64,000 nucleotides of DNA from Aliishimia sp045106335 (GCA_045106335.1 JBGCEM010000054.1:38917-102916); one strand, 5' to 3'; positions 26,993 through 36,141 are shown, counted from the first letter of the stretch. Notes: generated by a model not told the origin, from the letters alone. Program-made: numbers and translations.

Positions 26993-28567
26993 TCATTCCC
27001 ACTCAATCGTGCCAGGGGGCTTGGACGTAATGTCATATGTCACGCGGTTGATACCGGGAACTTCATTGATGATGCGCGTCGCCGTTTCCCCAAGGAAGTC
27101 ATGCGAGAACGGATAATAATCTGCTGTCATCCCATCCACAGAGGTCACGGCGCGCAAAGCGCATGCGTAATCATAAGTGCGCCCATCACCCATCACACCG
27201 ACGGTGCGTACAGGAAGAATCGCACAAAAAGCCTGCCAGATGTCGTCATAAAGCCCGTGTTTGCGGATCTGATCGATATAGACGGCATCTGCCTCGCGCA
27301 GGATATCCAGTTTCGGACGCGTGATTTTACCCGGGCAGCGAATCGCCAGTCCTGGACCTGGAAAAGGATGACGCCCGATAAAACTGGACGGCAGCCCAAG
27401 TTCGCGGCCCAAGGCACGCACCTCATCTTTGAAAAGCTCGCGCAGGGGTTCGACCAGCTTCAGCCCCATTTTTTCCGGAAGGCCGCCGACATTGTGATGC
27501 GACTTGATCGTAACAGAAGGGCCACCTGAAAAGCTGACGCTTTCAATCACGTCCGGGTACAGGGTGCCCTGGGCAAGAAACTCGGCGCCCTCAACTTGGT
27601 CAGCGTATTTTTGGAACACGTCAATGAACAGTCGACCAATGATTTTTCTTTTTGTTTCTGGGTCACTTACGCCGTCAAGCTCACCCAAAAAAAGATCAGA
27701 TTCGTCGGCGTGGATCAGCTTAAGGTTATAGTTATCGCGGAACATGCCCACGACCTCGGTTGCTTCATCTTTGCGCAGTAGCCCGTGATCGACAAACACA
27801 CATGTCAGATTGTCGCCAATCGCTTCGTGGATCAGGATCGCCGCAACTGAGCTGTCGACGCCGCCCGATAGCGCGCAGATGACTTTCTTGTCACCAACTT
27901 GCGTACGGATCGCGTCAATCATGGTTTCACGGTAGGCCCCCATGGTCCAGTCGCCGGTAAACCCTGCAATCCGCACAAAGTTTTCGTAAAGCTTGGCGCC
28001 GTGCGGGGTGTGGTGCACTTCGGGATGGAATTGCACTGCATAAAACTGCCGGGCGGGATCGGCCGTGATCGCATAGGGCGCATTGGGCGAGGTGCCGTAG
28101 ACTTCAAATCCGGGCGCAAGGCGGCTGACATGATCGCCATGGCTCATCCAGACTTGCTCGGGTCCGGTGTCAAACCAGCCATTCAGCAAATCTAATTTGC
28201 CTGTTGGCTCTACAAACGCGCGGCCAAATTCAGCTGTGCCGCCGCCACCGGAAATCTTGCCGCCTTCGACCAGCCCGCCAAGTTCTTGCATCATTACTTG
28301 CTGGCCATAGCAAATGCCCAAAATCGGTACGCCATAATCAAAAATACCGTCAGGGGGCCGCGGAGAGCCAGGGCGAACCACACTGTCAGGGCCGCCCGAA
28401 AAGATCACAGCTTTGGGCGCAATTGTGCGCACAACTTCCATGGTGACCTTTTGGTAGGGGTGAATTTCACAATACACATTCAATTCGCGCAAGCGACGCG
28501 CAATCAGCTGCGTGACTTGTGATCCGAAATCAATGATGAGCAGGCGGTCATGGGTGGTGTCAGACAT
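26993..28567 (-). CDS. guaA: GMP synthase (glutamine-hydrolysing) GuaA
   Basis: 524 residues. It converts XMP to GMP with glutamine and ATP. The class I amidotransferase domain has LLIIDFGSQVTQLIARRLRE, the nucleophile in ILGICYGQQVMMQELGG, and FHPEVHHT with the catalytic histidine and glutamate. The ATP-pyrophosphatase domain has the PP-loop ICALSGGVDSSVAAILIHEA, and GRHPFPGPGLAIRC and the C-terminal VTYDITSKPPGTIEWE close the dimerisation domain. Length is standard. It is divergent from the first Lin0512 gene. Confidence 0.98.
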   Translation of the reverse strand: MSDTTHDRLLIIDFGSQVTQLIARRLRELNVYCEIHPYQKVTMEVVRTIAPKAVIFSGGPDSVVRPGSPRPPDGIFDYGVPILGICYGQQVMMQELGGLVEGGKISGGGGTAEFGRAFVEPTGKLDLLNGWFDTGPEQVWMSHGDHVSRLAPGFEVYGTSPNAPYAITADPARQFYAVQFHPEVHHTPHGAKLYENFVRIAGFTGDWTMGAYRETMIDAIRTQVGDKKVICALSGGVDSSVAAILIHEAIGDNLTCVFVDHGLLRKDEATEVVGMFRDNYNLKLIHADESDLFLGELDGVSDPETKRKIIGRLFIDVFQKYADQVEGAEFLAQGTLYPDVIESVSFSGGPSVTIKSHHNVGGLPEKMGLKLVEPLRELFKDEVRALGRELGLPSSFIGRHPFPGPGLAIRCPGKITRPKLDILREADAVYIDQIRKHGLYDDIWQAFCAILPVRTVGVMGDGRTYDYACALRAVTSVDGMTADYYPFSHDFLGETATRIINEVPGINRVTYDITSKPPGTIEWE

Positions 28568-28615
28568 AGCCCTTGGTTATGGCTGTGGCGGTCTATGTGC
28601 AAGAGGGGACATCGA

Positions 28616-28966
28616 ATGACGCGCTTGTTAACGGAATTTGGCATGGGGACATCTTTGCGGCGGGGGGATTACACCCAAGCGGCCTGCCGTGGCGTGCGTG
28701 ATGCACTGTGGCACAATTCGATCAATCTTGCTGAGCTTTACGGGTTTTCGAAAGAAGATATGCAGATTCGCGTTGATATCGGCGTTCAACAGCCTGATCG
28801 CGTTGATGTTTCGAAAATTGCTGCTGAGTTCCCTTATGGGCAACCCGACATACATGTGAGCCTGGGGGGATTGGACATTCCGCGCCCTGAAGGTTCGGGC
28901 AATCCGACGGTTGTTGCCAATATCGCGCTGTCGGTTAGCTTTGATATGGAGCGTGCCGATGTCTGA
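28616..28966 (+). CDS. Lin0512 family protein, first copy
   Basis: 116 residues from ATG 28616, with GAGGGGA upstream. It starts MTRLLTEFGMGTSLRRGDYT, then AACRGVRDALWHNSINLAEL, and matches the Lin0512 family pattern (E-x-G-x-G-x-D/S ... AA.RAv.dAi). The middle block IRVDIGVQQPDRVDVSKIAAEFPYG is repeated in the second copy as VRVTVGVQEPGLVDCEALATCLPRG. The two proteins are therefore tandem paralogues, probably a heterodimer. No biochemical function is known for the family. The pair precedes an MttB-type methyltransferase gene. Confidence 0.8.
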   Translation: MTRLLTEFGMGTSLRRGDYTQAACRGVRDALWHNSINLAELYGFSKEDMQIRVDIGVQQPDRVDVSKIAAEFPYGQPDIHVSLGGLDIPRPEGSGNPTVVANIALSVSFDMERADV

Positions 28967-29324
28967 ACAGCGTATGATCATCGAAATGGGTATGGGCAAT
29001 GACATGTATGGTGAGGACTATACTAAGGCTGCCACCCGCGCGATCGAAGATGCGATCCGTCATTCCAGTCTGCCGATTTTTGAAGCCACGGACCTAAGCC
29101 ATGATGAAATGCGGGTGCGTGTCACTGTTGGTGTGCAAGAACCTGGTTTGGTCGATTGTGAGGCTTTGGCCACGTGCCTGCCGCGCGGGCGCGCTGAAGT
29201 TGTTGCCGTTAAAGGTGGACTAAATGTAGATAATCCTGAAACGGGAGGACGAATTGTGATTGCATCAGCCGCTGTGGAAGCATTTTTGCCGCCACAAGCG
29301 GGTTGGGTTCTGCGCAAGCCATAA
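28959..29324 (+). CDS. Lin0512 family protein, second copy
   Basis: 121 residues from ATG 28959, overlapping the first copy's stop by 8 nt. It reads MSEQRMIIEMGMGNDMYGED then YTKAATRAIEDAIRHSSLPI, the canonical Lin0512 opening, and keeps an acidic MGMGNDMYGED where the first copy has MGTSLRRGD. AEVVAVKGGLNVDNPETGGRIVIASAAVEAFL closes the domain. This copy looks closer to the family norm and the first more diverged. Overlapping frames imply equal expression and probably a complex. Function unknown; a link to the downstream corrinoid methyltransferase homologue is inferred from position. Confidence 0.82.
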   Translation: MSEQRMIIEMGMGNDMYGEDYTKAATRAIEDAIRHSSLPIFEATDLSHDEMRVRVTVGVQEPGLVDCEALATCLPRGRAEVVAVKGGLNVDNPETGGRIVIASAAVEAFLPPQAGWVLRKP

Positions 29325-29330
29325 GGTTCA

Positions 29331-29357
29331 GACCGGGGCGCTGCCCCGGACCCCGGA
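29331..29357. repeat. GC-rich palindromic intergenic repeat
   Basis: CCGGGGC-GCT-GCCCCGG (7-bp perfect arms) is followed directly by ACCCCGGAG and TTTTC. I recall similar GGGGC-rich hairpins with a trailing CCCCGGAG block as dispersed repeats in Rhodobacteraceae intergenic regions. The following TTTT makes a weak terminator for the Lin0512 pair possible. Confidence 0.5.
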
Positions 29358-29490
29358 GTTTTCTTGCTAAGTGAAGCTGCGTTGTTCTGCTTGTCGTTTT
29401 TATCCGTGTAAGGCCGTTTGACGTCGGGGCGCGCGCGGTTGCTTGCAGTACCTGTTGATCTAGGCGCAGGGCCTTAGGCGGAGAACGAAC

Positions 29491-31035
29491 ATGACAGAAG
29501 AAGTGAAACGTCGGCGCGGTCGTGGCGGTGGCGGGGCTGCACGGCGGGCGGAACGTGGGGCTGTATCGTTTGAGACGGCCAAATACATCGAGCGCAACAT
29601 CCCAAATTTTGAAGTCTTAAATGACGAAGCGTTAGAAATCATTGAAGCGAACGCTGAAAGTGTCTTGGAAGAGATCGGTGTAAATTTCGTTTCTAATCCG
29701 GCTGCTTTGGCGCGTTGGAAAGAGGCCGGCGCAGATGTTAAGGGCGAGCGGGTTCATATTCCGCGCGGATTGGCGCGGGAATTGATCAAGACTGCACCGC
29801 AAACGTTCACGCAGCATGCGCGTAATCCTGAAAGAACTGTTGAAATTGGCGGTCGAAATCTTGTTCTTGCACCTGTTTATGGACCGCCCTTTGTGCGTGA
29901 CGTGGCGGGTGGTCGACGGTATGCGACGATGGAGGATTTTCGCAAATTCGTGAAGCTTGGATATATGTCCAAATGGCTGCACCATTCCGGAGGTACGGTG
30001 TGTGAACCGACCGACATTGCGGTGAACAAGCGACACTTGGATATGTTGCATGCGCATATGACTTTGTCCGACAAACCTTTCATGGGGTCGGTCACAGAAC
30101 CATCCCGTGCACAAGATTCGGTTGAGATGTGCGAGATTCTTTTTGGGAAACAGTTTGTTTCCGAAAACACCGTAATGACGTCTTTGATCAATATTAACTC
30201 TCCGATGACCTTCGATGACGTGATGATGGGCGCGATGGAGGTCTATGCAAAAGCCAACCAAGCTTGCATCATTTCGCCCTTCATCGTGGGGGGGGCCATG
30301 GCCCCAGTTTCTGTCGCCGGGACGCTGACACAAGTCATGGCCGAGGTGCTTGCCGGTATCGCCTATAACCAGTTGGTGCGCCCTGGTGCGCCGGTGATAA
30401 TGGGGGCTTTTGTCACATCCATCGATATGAACTCGGGTGCGCCGACTTTTGGGACGCCAGAAGCGGCACATATCACCTACGGTGCTGGACAATTGGCGCG
30501 TCGTTTGGGACTGCCATATCGGTCGGCAGGTTCTTTTTGCGGGTCTAAATTGCCAGACGCACAAGCGGCGTATGAAACGTCTAACTCATTGAATATGGGT
30601 CTTTTATCTGGGGTCAACTTCATGCTGCATGCGTGCGGTTGGCTGGAAGGCGGGCTGGTGTCATCCTTTGAAAAGTTCGTGATGGATGCTGATCAATTAG
30701 GAGCATTGCATCACTTAGCGCGTGGCGTGGAAATGGATGAAAATGCGCAAGCAATGGGTGCAATCGCAGAAGTGGGCCCAGGCGGGCATTATTTGGGCTG
30801 CGCACATACCCAAGCCAACTTTAAGAATGCCTTCTGGAAGTCTGATTTATTGGACTATAAACCGTTTGAGACTTGGGCCGACGAGGGTGCGCGCGACACT
30901 CAAGAACTTGCGCGTTTGCGGGTGGAAAAGTTATTGTCCCAGTACCAGAAGCCTTCAATAGACCCAAATGTAGAAGAGGGTCTAAGTGATTATATAGAAA
31001 AGAAAAAAGCGGCTGAGCCCGATGCGTTTATGTAG
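29491..31035 (+). CDS. MttB superfamily (trimethylamine methyltransferase-like) protein, non-pyrrolysine
   Basis: 514 residues, with GGCGGAG upstream of the ATG. It has the MttB TIM-barrel family blocks RNPERTVEIGGRNLVLAPVYGPPFV, LHHSGGTVCEPTDIAV, MTFDDVMMGAMEVYAKANQACIISPF and MLHACGWLEGGLVSSFEKFVMD. The pyrrolysine of archaeal MttB is not encoded: the frame has no internal amber codon. In characterised non-Pyl members the substrate is glycine betaine or a related quaternary amine, with methyl transfer to a corrinoid protein. No corrinoid protein gene is nearby. Residues 4-27 are unusually rich in Arg and Gly (KRRRGRGGGG). It follows the Lin0512 pair after 166 nt. Confidence 0.88.
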   Translation: MTEEVKRRRGRGGGGAARRAERGAVSFETAKYIERNIPNFEVLNDEALEIIEANAESVLEEIGVNFVSNPAALARWKEAGADVKGERVHIPRGLARELIKTAPQTFTQHARNPERTVEIGGRNLVLAPVYGPPFVRDVAGGRRYATMEDFRKFVKLGYMSKWLHHSGGTVCEPTDIAVNKRHLDMLHAHMTLSDKPFMGSVTEPSRAQDSVEMCEILFGKQFVSENTVMTSLININSPMTFDDVMMGAMEVYAKANQACIISPFIVGGAMAPVSVAGTLTQVMAEVLAGIAYNQLVRPGAPVIMGAFVTSIDMNSGAPTFGTPEAAHITYGAGQLARRLGLPYRSAGSFCGSKLPDAQAAYETSNSLNMGLLSGVNFMLHACGWLEGGLVSSFEKFVMDADQLGALHHLARGVEMDENAQAMGAIAEVGPGGHYLGCAHTQANFKNAFWKSDLLDYKPFETWADEGARDTQELARLRVEKLLSQYQKPSIDPNVEEGLSDYIEKKKAAEPDAFM

Positions 31036-31054
31036 GTGCAAGCGGGCTTAACCT

Positions 31055-31351
31055 TTACACCACACGAAGGGTCGCGGCGCGTAGCAAACGGGCCTCGGCG
31101 ACCATTGCTATCAGGACATCGATGTGGCGGGTCAGTGAATATCCTGCATCATCTGAGAGCCGCTTTGCATTCAACTCAGTTTCGATCTCACTGAGCCGCA
31201 AAAGGGCATCTGCGCTCTTTGGAAGGCGGGCCAAGCCCAACAGGCGGGGCAAATGCATATCACGGCGATACTCTTGAGCTCCGATTCGGGCGGCGCGAAC
31301 GAGAAGACGCGGGCGGTTCATTTTCGAAATATAGCTGATGACGTCGAGCAT
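31055..31351 (-). CDS. DUF6477 family protein
   Basis: 98 residues. It starts MLDVISYISKMNRPRLLVRA, then ARIGAQEYRRDMHLPRLLG. This, with the closing DVLIAMVAEARLLRAA, fits the short DUF6477 family found in Rhodobacterales. The protein is mostly helical and basic at the N-terminus, with no membrane segment. It is divergent from the DUF6456 gene, with 215 nt between starts holding both promoters. The family's function is unknown; the constant pairing with DUF6456 suggests a shared regulatory role. Confidence 0.75.
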   Translation of the reverse strand: MLDVISYISKMNRPRLLVRAARIGAQEYRRDMHLPRLLGLARLPKSADALLRLSEIETELNAKRLSDDAGYSLTRHIDVLIAMVAEARLLRAATLRVV

Positions 31352-31566
31352 TTGGATTACCTCAAGTTGAATGTTGTGAGGGCAATGTGACTCAGGAATT
31401 CAACTGTTGCGCGAACTTTGATTTCTGCGTTCGGTGTGTAAGCCGGAAGATTATCTTTTGGAAACAAGATGAAAGAACGCTTCCCGGATTAAGACTTCAG
31501 TAACCATATAGCAATCATAGGTTGTACCGGGGGCTGTGGATAACTCGCAGAGGTTTAACGATTGGC

Positions 31567-32721
31567 ATGACGAATATGGAAAACGGACATACGGTACTTC
31601 AAGATCGGACAGAACACACGGGTTCTGTTGTTCCGCCTTGGGTGCCGGAAACGGTTCACCTGTATTTGGCTCATACTGGTGCTGGCATGTCGATTCGGGA
31701 TTTGGCCCGGCTCAATGCTTGCCATGCCTCTACGATTTCACGGCGCATTCGTCGCATCGAACAACAGCGGGACGATCCATTGATCGACGCTGCGTTGCGA
31801 CGCATTGAGTCTCAGATTGAACCGGGGGCGCCAGAGTTGCGGCGCAACATCAAGAGGAATTTGAAGGCCATGAGCACTTCTGCTGAACGGGACCGGGCAA
31901 GTTTACTGCCCAATGAGTTTGATAAAGAATCGATGCGTGTGTTGCGTCGTTTATGTGAAACAGGGGCGGTGCTGGCCATCGCTGCTGATATGGATATGGC
32001 GGTCGTTGTGCGTGAAGCCAATGACGGATCCACAACACGTACGGCCGTTGTTGCGCAAGAAATTGCGCAAGCGATGGCCTTAAAGGGGTGGATCGAAACA
32101 ACCGGGCACGGTCGGATCTTGCGCTACTGCATCACAGGTGCGGGACGAGATACTGTTAAAGACCACCTGCAAGCGCTTGGAACTGCGTCTGAAATGGAAA
32201 TGGCCGAAGCGCCAGCGCATTTTGAGCCAGCTCCGCGGGCATTGGATGAAGACGGGTTCGGATCGCCGCGTAAGTTGCGATACAATCTAGCAGAATCACC
32301 TTTGACTGCTTTGGCCCGTCGCCGGGACAAGGATGGCACGCCATTTCTAAGCGAAGACTTGGTACGCTGCGGTGAACGTCTGCGCGAAGATTTTGAGCTG
32401 GCGCAAATGGGTCCACAAGTGACCCAGAACTGGACACAGTTTCTGTTAAGCGGCGGTGCTCAAGTCGCGGCAGAGGCGCCGAAATCAGGCTATGGCCCCG
32501 AGGCAGCTAAGTCGCGTGTCGTGACCGCACTGCAAGATCTTGGACCTGGGCTTAGCGATATCGCCTTGCGGTGTTGTTGCTTCCTTGAAGGTCTTGAAAA
32601 CACTGAAAAACGAATGGGCTGGTCGGCGCGTTCGGGGAAGATCGTACTGCGAATCGCGTTGCAACGGTTAAAGCAGCACTATGACACCCATTTGACCGGC
32701 GAGGCTCAGATGATTGGCTAG
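31567..32721 (+). CDS. DUF6456 domain-containing helix-turn-helix protein
   Basis: 384 residues from ATG 31567. The start is uncertain, because a TTG 15 codons upstream and an ATG three codons downstream are both in frame. The N-terminal part carries a helix-turn-helix, MSIRDLARLNACHASTISRRIRRIE. A middle block, ETGAVLAIAADMDMAVVVR, then ALKGWIETTGHGRILRYCITGAG, looks like a winged helix. The C-terminal DUF6456 domain begins near ESPLTALARRRDKDGTPFLS and ends ARSGKIVLRIALQRLKQHYD. The overall look is a DNA-binding regulator restricted to Rhodobacterales-like genomes. Its targets are unknown. Confidence 0.75.
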   Translation: MTNMENGHTVLQDRTEHTGSVVPPWVPETVHLYLAHTGAGMSIRDLARLNACHASTISRRIRRIEQQRDDPLIDAALRRIESQIEPGAPELRRNIKRNLKAMSTSAERDRASLLPNEFDKESMRVLRRLCETGAVLAIAADMDMAVVVREANDGSTTRTAVVAQEIAQAMALKGWIETTGHGRILRYCITGAGRDTVKDHLQALGTASEMEMAEAPAHFEPAPRALDEDGFGSPRKLRYNLAESPLTALARRRDKDGTPFLSEDLVRCGERLREDFELAQMGPQVTQNWTQFLLSGGAQVAAEAPKSGYGPEAAKSRVVTALQDLGPGLSDIALRCCCFLEGLENTEKRMGWSARSGKIVLRIALQRLKQHYDTHLTGEAQMIG

Positions 32722-32777
32722 CCTTTTGTGCGTCATCGCTGAATGATGCATTGGCAAAACTACGTGCGTAACAGGGC

Positions 32778-33197
32778 TTAAGGCTTTGGTTTTAGGGGAA
32801 CTCCGTAAAGCTCTAGCCTGTGCCCGCGCAACTCATAACCCAGCTTGGCAGCGATTCGTTCTTGCAGCGCTTCGATATCAGCGTCGATAAATTCGATGAC
32901 TTCGCCTGAATTCAAATCTATCAGGTGATCGTGGTGATCACGTTCAGCGTCCTCATAGCGGGCGCGGCCGTCACCGAACTCCAATTTTTCCAGAATTCCC
33001 GCTTCTTCGAACAGCTTAACAGTGCGGTAGACTGTCGCAATCGAAATGCCAGCATCGATTTTTTGCGCGCGCGCATACAGCTCTTCGACATCCGGATGAT
33101 CGTCACTGTCTTGAAGAACCTGCGCCACAACACGGCGCTGGCCTGTCATTCGAAGGCCATTGGCTTCAAGTCTGTCAATTATGGTTGAGTTTGTCAT
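32778..33197 (-). CDS. fur: Fur-family metal regulator (Fur/Mur type)
   Basis: 139 residues from ATG 33197. The winged helix is RMTGQRRVVAQVLQDSDDHP then SIATVYRTVKLFEEAGILEKL, the usual Fur recognition helix. The metal segment is DAERDHHDHLIDLNSGEVIEF with the HHDH cluster. The two C-terminal CxxC zinc pairs of gammaproteobacterial Fur are absent, and the tail ends GYELRGHRLELYGVPLKPKP. In alphaproteobacteria this form often acts as the manganese regulator Mur, while iron is handled by Irr or RirA. Its specificity here is inferred, not shown. Confidence 0.88.
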   Translation of the reverse strand: MTNSTIIDRLEANGLRMTGQRRVVAQVLQDSDDHPDVEELYARAQKIDAGISIATVYRTVKLFEEAGILEKLEFGDGRARYEDAERDHHDHLIDLNSGEVIEFIDADIEALQERIAAKLGYELRGHRLELYGVPLKPKP

Positions 33198-33216
33198 GTC
33201 GTCTGCAGACCCGTGC

Positions 33217-33252
33217 CAAAAGAAAACGCCCCCCGATGAATAACGGGGGGCG
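33217..33252 (-). terminator. Strong rho-independent terminator after the DUF533 gene
   Basis: On the minus strand, arms CGCCCCCCG and CGGGGGGCG (33252-33244 and 33235-33227) with an 8-nt loop, followed by TTTTCTTTT. Nine perfect GC-rich pairs. It lies between the DUF533 stop and the fur start and should insulate fur. Confidence 0.92.
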
Positions 33253-33273
33253 GGCAATGGGTCTAGGCATGTC

Positions 33274-34128
33274 TTAGCTGTAAAGGCTTGGAACGCCCAG
33301 TTGGTCGTGGATTGCGTTCACGGCTGCAGCGTCCATGCCAAAGCCTTGTGCCAGTTTGTGCAAATATTGCGCTTCGGCCTGTGAATCCAGATCGATTCCC
33401 AAAATGGACATCGCGTAGACTTGCGGGCCAAGACCGTTTGGCGTGTCATTGACCAACGCATCAACATCGACCGGACGCTGCATTTCGGCTTGTACGAACT
33501 GTGCTTCTTCAGCATCAACGTCACCGCCCAAGCGTTCGATAAGCTTTGCCTTTTCCGAATCGTCCAGCTCTCCGTCGGCTTTGGTCGCTTGGATCATCGC
33601 CCGGATCATCAGCGCGGCTGCGGCCTCATGGTCTGCACTCGGTTGCAAAGCGGGATCAGGCGTCTCATCAAATTGAGAATTTAGTACTTCGCCAAAGCTG
33701 TGATCCGTGCTGGCTGGTTTAGCTGCCATGGAGCCTGCAAGGCCGCCCAGCAAGCCGCCAAGACCGCCGCCGCCCGCAGCCGCACCGGCCAACCCACCTA
33801 GGATGTTCTGCAAACCGCCGCCCTGTGCGTTGCCGCCTGCGCCACCGATCTGCTCCAATAGGCCACCCAAGCCACCTTGACCCAAACCGCCGCCCTGCGC
33901 GCCGCCGCCCAAGATCGAGCCCAACATATTTTCTAGCCCGCCACCTGCGGGGCTATTTGCGCCGCCAAATGGAGACCCGCCGCCGGATGCGTTTCCAACC
34001 AAGCCGCCCAGCAAACCGCCAAGACCGCCCGCGCCGCTGCCGGCAGCGCCGCCTTTCATCATCGATGATGCGCCTTTTGCGACAGCAACGCCAATCGCCA
34101 TTTTCGCAAGTGTTTTAACCAAACTCAT
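33274..34128 (-). CDS. DUF533 (YebE-like) glycine-rich protein
   Basis: 284 residues from ATG 34128, with GAAGGGGAA upstream. The first half is low-complexity and glycine-rich, with many GGLGGLLGG-type repeats (about residues 30-135), after a short helix TLAKMAIGVAVAKGASSMM. The C-terminal half holds the TerB/DUF533-like helical domain: AAALMIRAMIQATKADGELDDSEKAKLIERLG, where DGELD is the typical acidic metal-like loop, then VYAMSILGIDLDSQAEAQYLHKLAQGFGMD. E. coli YebE is an inner-membrane protein of unknown role. Here the glycine-rich region replaces its membrane part. Confidence 0.85.
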   Translation of the reverse strand: MSLVKTLAKMAIGVAVAKGASSMMKGGAAGSGAGGLGGLLGGLVGNASGGGSPFGGANSPAGGGLENMLGSILGGGAQGGGLGQGGLGGLLEQIGGAGGNAQGGGLQNILGGLAGAAAGGGGLGGLLGGLAGSMAAKPASTDHSFGEVLNSQFDETPDPALQPSADHEAAAALMIRAMIQATKADGELDDSEKAKLIERLGGDVDAEEAQFVQAEMQRPVDVDALVNDTPNGLGPQVYAMSILGIDLDSQAEAQYLHKLAQGFGMDAAAVNAIHDQLGVPSLYS

Positions 34129-34256
34129 GAGGTTCCCCTTCGTGTTCATGACTTGTTAACCTACACAATACACGAAACTGACCCGCAAACAGGGGAAAAT
34201 CAGCAAACTTGTCGCCTTTTTGGGGCAAGACTGCTGGATACATGGATAGGTTGAAC

Positions 34257-35675
34257 CTATGTGCCGCAGAACGTCGCTGTGACGTGTTCAGAAAGGTGCG
34301 GGGCTCGGGTTAATTCCAAGAAAGACTCGTTTGGTTCGAACGGATAAGCTGTGGCCCGTAACATTTTGTCAAAAAGTGCATAATCACCTGCCACAGCCGC
34401 TGCAATCATTGCCTCGACTTGATGGTTTCGCGGGATAAGATAGGGGTTGGCATGACGCATTACGTCCGTTGGATTGGTCTCGTGTGCAAGTCGCGCGCGC
34501 CACGTCGACTCCCAGCTGTTATACGCAGTTGGGTCCGCAAATTGATCCCGAGCGGTACCACCGACAAGCGCATGAAAGGTATTGGTGAAATCCGCACCTT
34601 GCGTTTCCATTAAAGTTAACAGCTCTTGGATTAATGATGCGTCCTGCTGGGTTGGCGCCGCGATGCCAATTTTCGCAGCGAACCGGCGCAGCCATTCTTG
34701 TTCCAAAAGTACCGGCATCTCGTGAATGATTGCTGTGGCCGCTTCGATTGCAGCCTCTTTGTCGTCCATCTGTTGGATTAGAGCCGTCGCAAATTGCGCC
34801 ATGTTCCAAACGATGATGTTTGGTTGTTGCCCAAACGCATAGCGCCCAGTGCGGTCAATTGAGGAAAATACTTTGCCAACAGCATAAGAGTCCATGAAGG
34901 CGCAAGGGCCATAATCAATCGTCTCGCCAGAAATCGTGCAATTGTCCGTATTCATCACGCCATGAATAAACCCAAAAGACATCCACGCGGGGATCAGTTT
35001 GGCCTGCAGCGCAACGACGTGCCGCAGCAAACCTAAAGGCCCGTCCGCGTCTGGGCAATGGCGTTGGATGGTATATTCCGTCAGCGTCTTCAATGCTTGG
35101 ATATCGCCGCGATGGGCAAACACTTGGAAGGTGCCCACGCGGATATGTGAGGTCGCAACCCGCGTTAAAACCGCGCCGGGCAGGGCGGCTTCGCGGTAGA
35201 CCATGTCGCCCGTTGTCACTGCGCACAAGGCTCTGGTCGTCGGAACGCCCAACGCATGCATCGCCTCAGACACCACATATTCCCGCAACACCGGTCCCAG
35301 CCAAGCGCGTCCATCGCCCATCCGAGAGTAAGGTGTCGGACCTGAACCTTTTAGTTGAATGTCGACCCGTAACCCATTGCTATTTATAACCTCTCCCAGC
35401 AACAAGGCACGACCATCCCCAAGTTGTGGGTTATAGGTTCCAAACTGATGTCCGGCATATAGCTGCGCCAACGGGGCGGCACCTTCGGGGGTTTTGTTGC
35501 CTGAAAAGACTTGTGCCAGATCGTTCGCTTCTGTGTGCGTCAAGCCGAGTTGCAACGCCAAGTCTTCGTTGAACGCAACAAGTTTTGGGTCCGACACAGG
35601 CGCCGCATCTTGGTATGTATAAAAGCCCTGTGGGAGCGCTGCGTATGTATTGTCGAAGGGGATCTGTAAGCTCAT
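34257..35675 (-). CDS. selO: Protein adenylyltransferase SelO
   Basis: 472 residues. SelO is a pseudokinase-fold enzyme that AMPylates protein Ser/Thr/Tyr residues and helps redox homeostasis. The sequence has YAGHQFGTYNPQLGDGRALLLGE, then the nucleotide-binding KGSGPTPYSRMGDGRAWLGPVLREY. The catalytic region is FGFIHGVMNTDNCTISGETIDYGPCAFMD, with the DN and DYGP motifs. The C-terminal selenocysteine/cysteine of many homologues is represented by ...HVTATFCGT, with a cysteine three residues from the end. Length is normal. It lies 16 nt downstream of a GNAT gene. Confidence 0.94.
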   Translation of the reverse strand: MSLQIPFDNTYAALPQGFYTYQDAAPVSDPKLVAFNEDLALQLGLTHTEANDLAQVFSGNKTPEGAAPLAQLYAGHQFGTYNPQLGDGRALLLGEVINSNGLRVDIQLKGSGPTPYSRMGDGRAWLGPVLREYVVSEAMHALGVPTTRALCAVTTGDMVYREAALPGAVLTRVATSHIRVGTFQVFAHRGDIQALKTLTEYTIQRHCPDADGPLGLLRHVVALQAKLIPAWMSFGFIHGVMNTDNCTISGETIDYGPCAFMDSYAVGKVFSSIDRTGRYAFGQQPNIIVWNMAQFATALIQQMDDKEAAIEAATAIIHEMPVLLEQEWLRRFAAKIGIAAPTQQDASLIQELLTLMETQGADFTNTFHALVGGTARDQFADPTAYNSWESTWRARLAHETNPTDVMRHANPYLIPRNHQVEAMIAAAVAGDYALFDKMLRATAYPFEPNESFLELTRAPHLSEHVTATFCGT

Positions 35676-35691
35676 GGCGCGACCCTATTGT

Positions 35692-36141
35692 TTAGAAGCT
35701 GCGGGTCATCAGGTGATAGTCCTGGCGCATCTGAAATCCGCATTTCCCGTAAAGCCTTTGCGCCTTTTGATCGTCTGTGCGCACCTCAAGATGCAGTGCG
35801 CGCAACCCAACTTCGGCCAAGGCCAACGGCAAAGCCAAAAGAACTTCCGTCGCAATCCCGCGCCCACGCACGTTCGGTCGAATGTAGAGTTCGTCGATAA
35901 ACCCATCCAGCCCGCCGAATTCGACAGACCAGCCAAACGTCAGAATAATATATCCAATAGGTGCGCGCGTTGGTCCGATCAGATACGCAGAGCCATGCGG
36001 AATTCCATTACACAAGGGGGCCAATGCGGCTTGACGGGTTTGCTCTAAGGTGGTCAGCTCAATTTCAGTGTGAAAAGCGGCCACCAATGCCCCCAGTCGT
36101 TCCAGGTGTTCGGGCGTTGCCAGGGTGAGCGATGCGCTCAT
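35692..36141 (-). CDS. GNAT-family N-acetyltransferase
   Basis: 149 residues from ATG 36141; the upstream frame extension lies inside the nucleoside hydrolase gene and is not family-like. The acetyl-CoA-binding motif A is DELYIRPNVRGRGIATEVLLALPLA, the usual Q/RxxGxG/A pattern. LRALHLEVRTDDQKAQRLYGKCGFQMR is motif B. The substrate is unknown. Its ATG overlaps the stop of the nucleoside hydrolase (ATGA), and selO follows after 16 nt, so these three form an operon. Confidence 0.88.
   Translation of the reverse strand: MSASLTLATPEHLERLGALVAAFHTEIELTTLEQTRQAALAPLCNGIPHGSAYLIGPTRAPIGYIILTFGWSVEFGGLDGFIDELYIRPNVRGRGIATEVLLALPLALAEVGLRALHLEVRTDDQKAQRLYGKCGFQMRQDYHLMTRSF

Noticed and set aside
29632..30564. 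310-codon minus-strand frame
   Set aside because: It is antisense to the MttB homologue and shows no family sequence.
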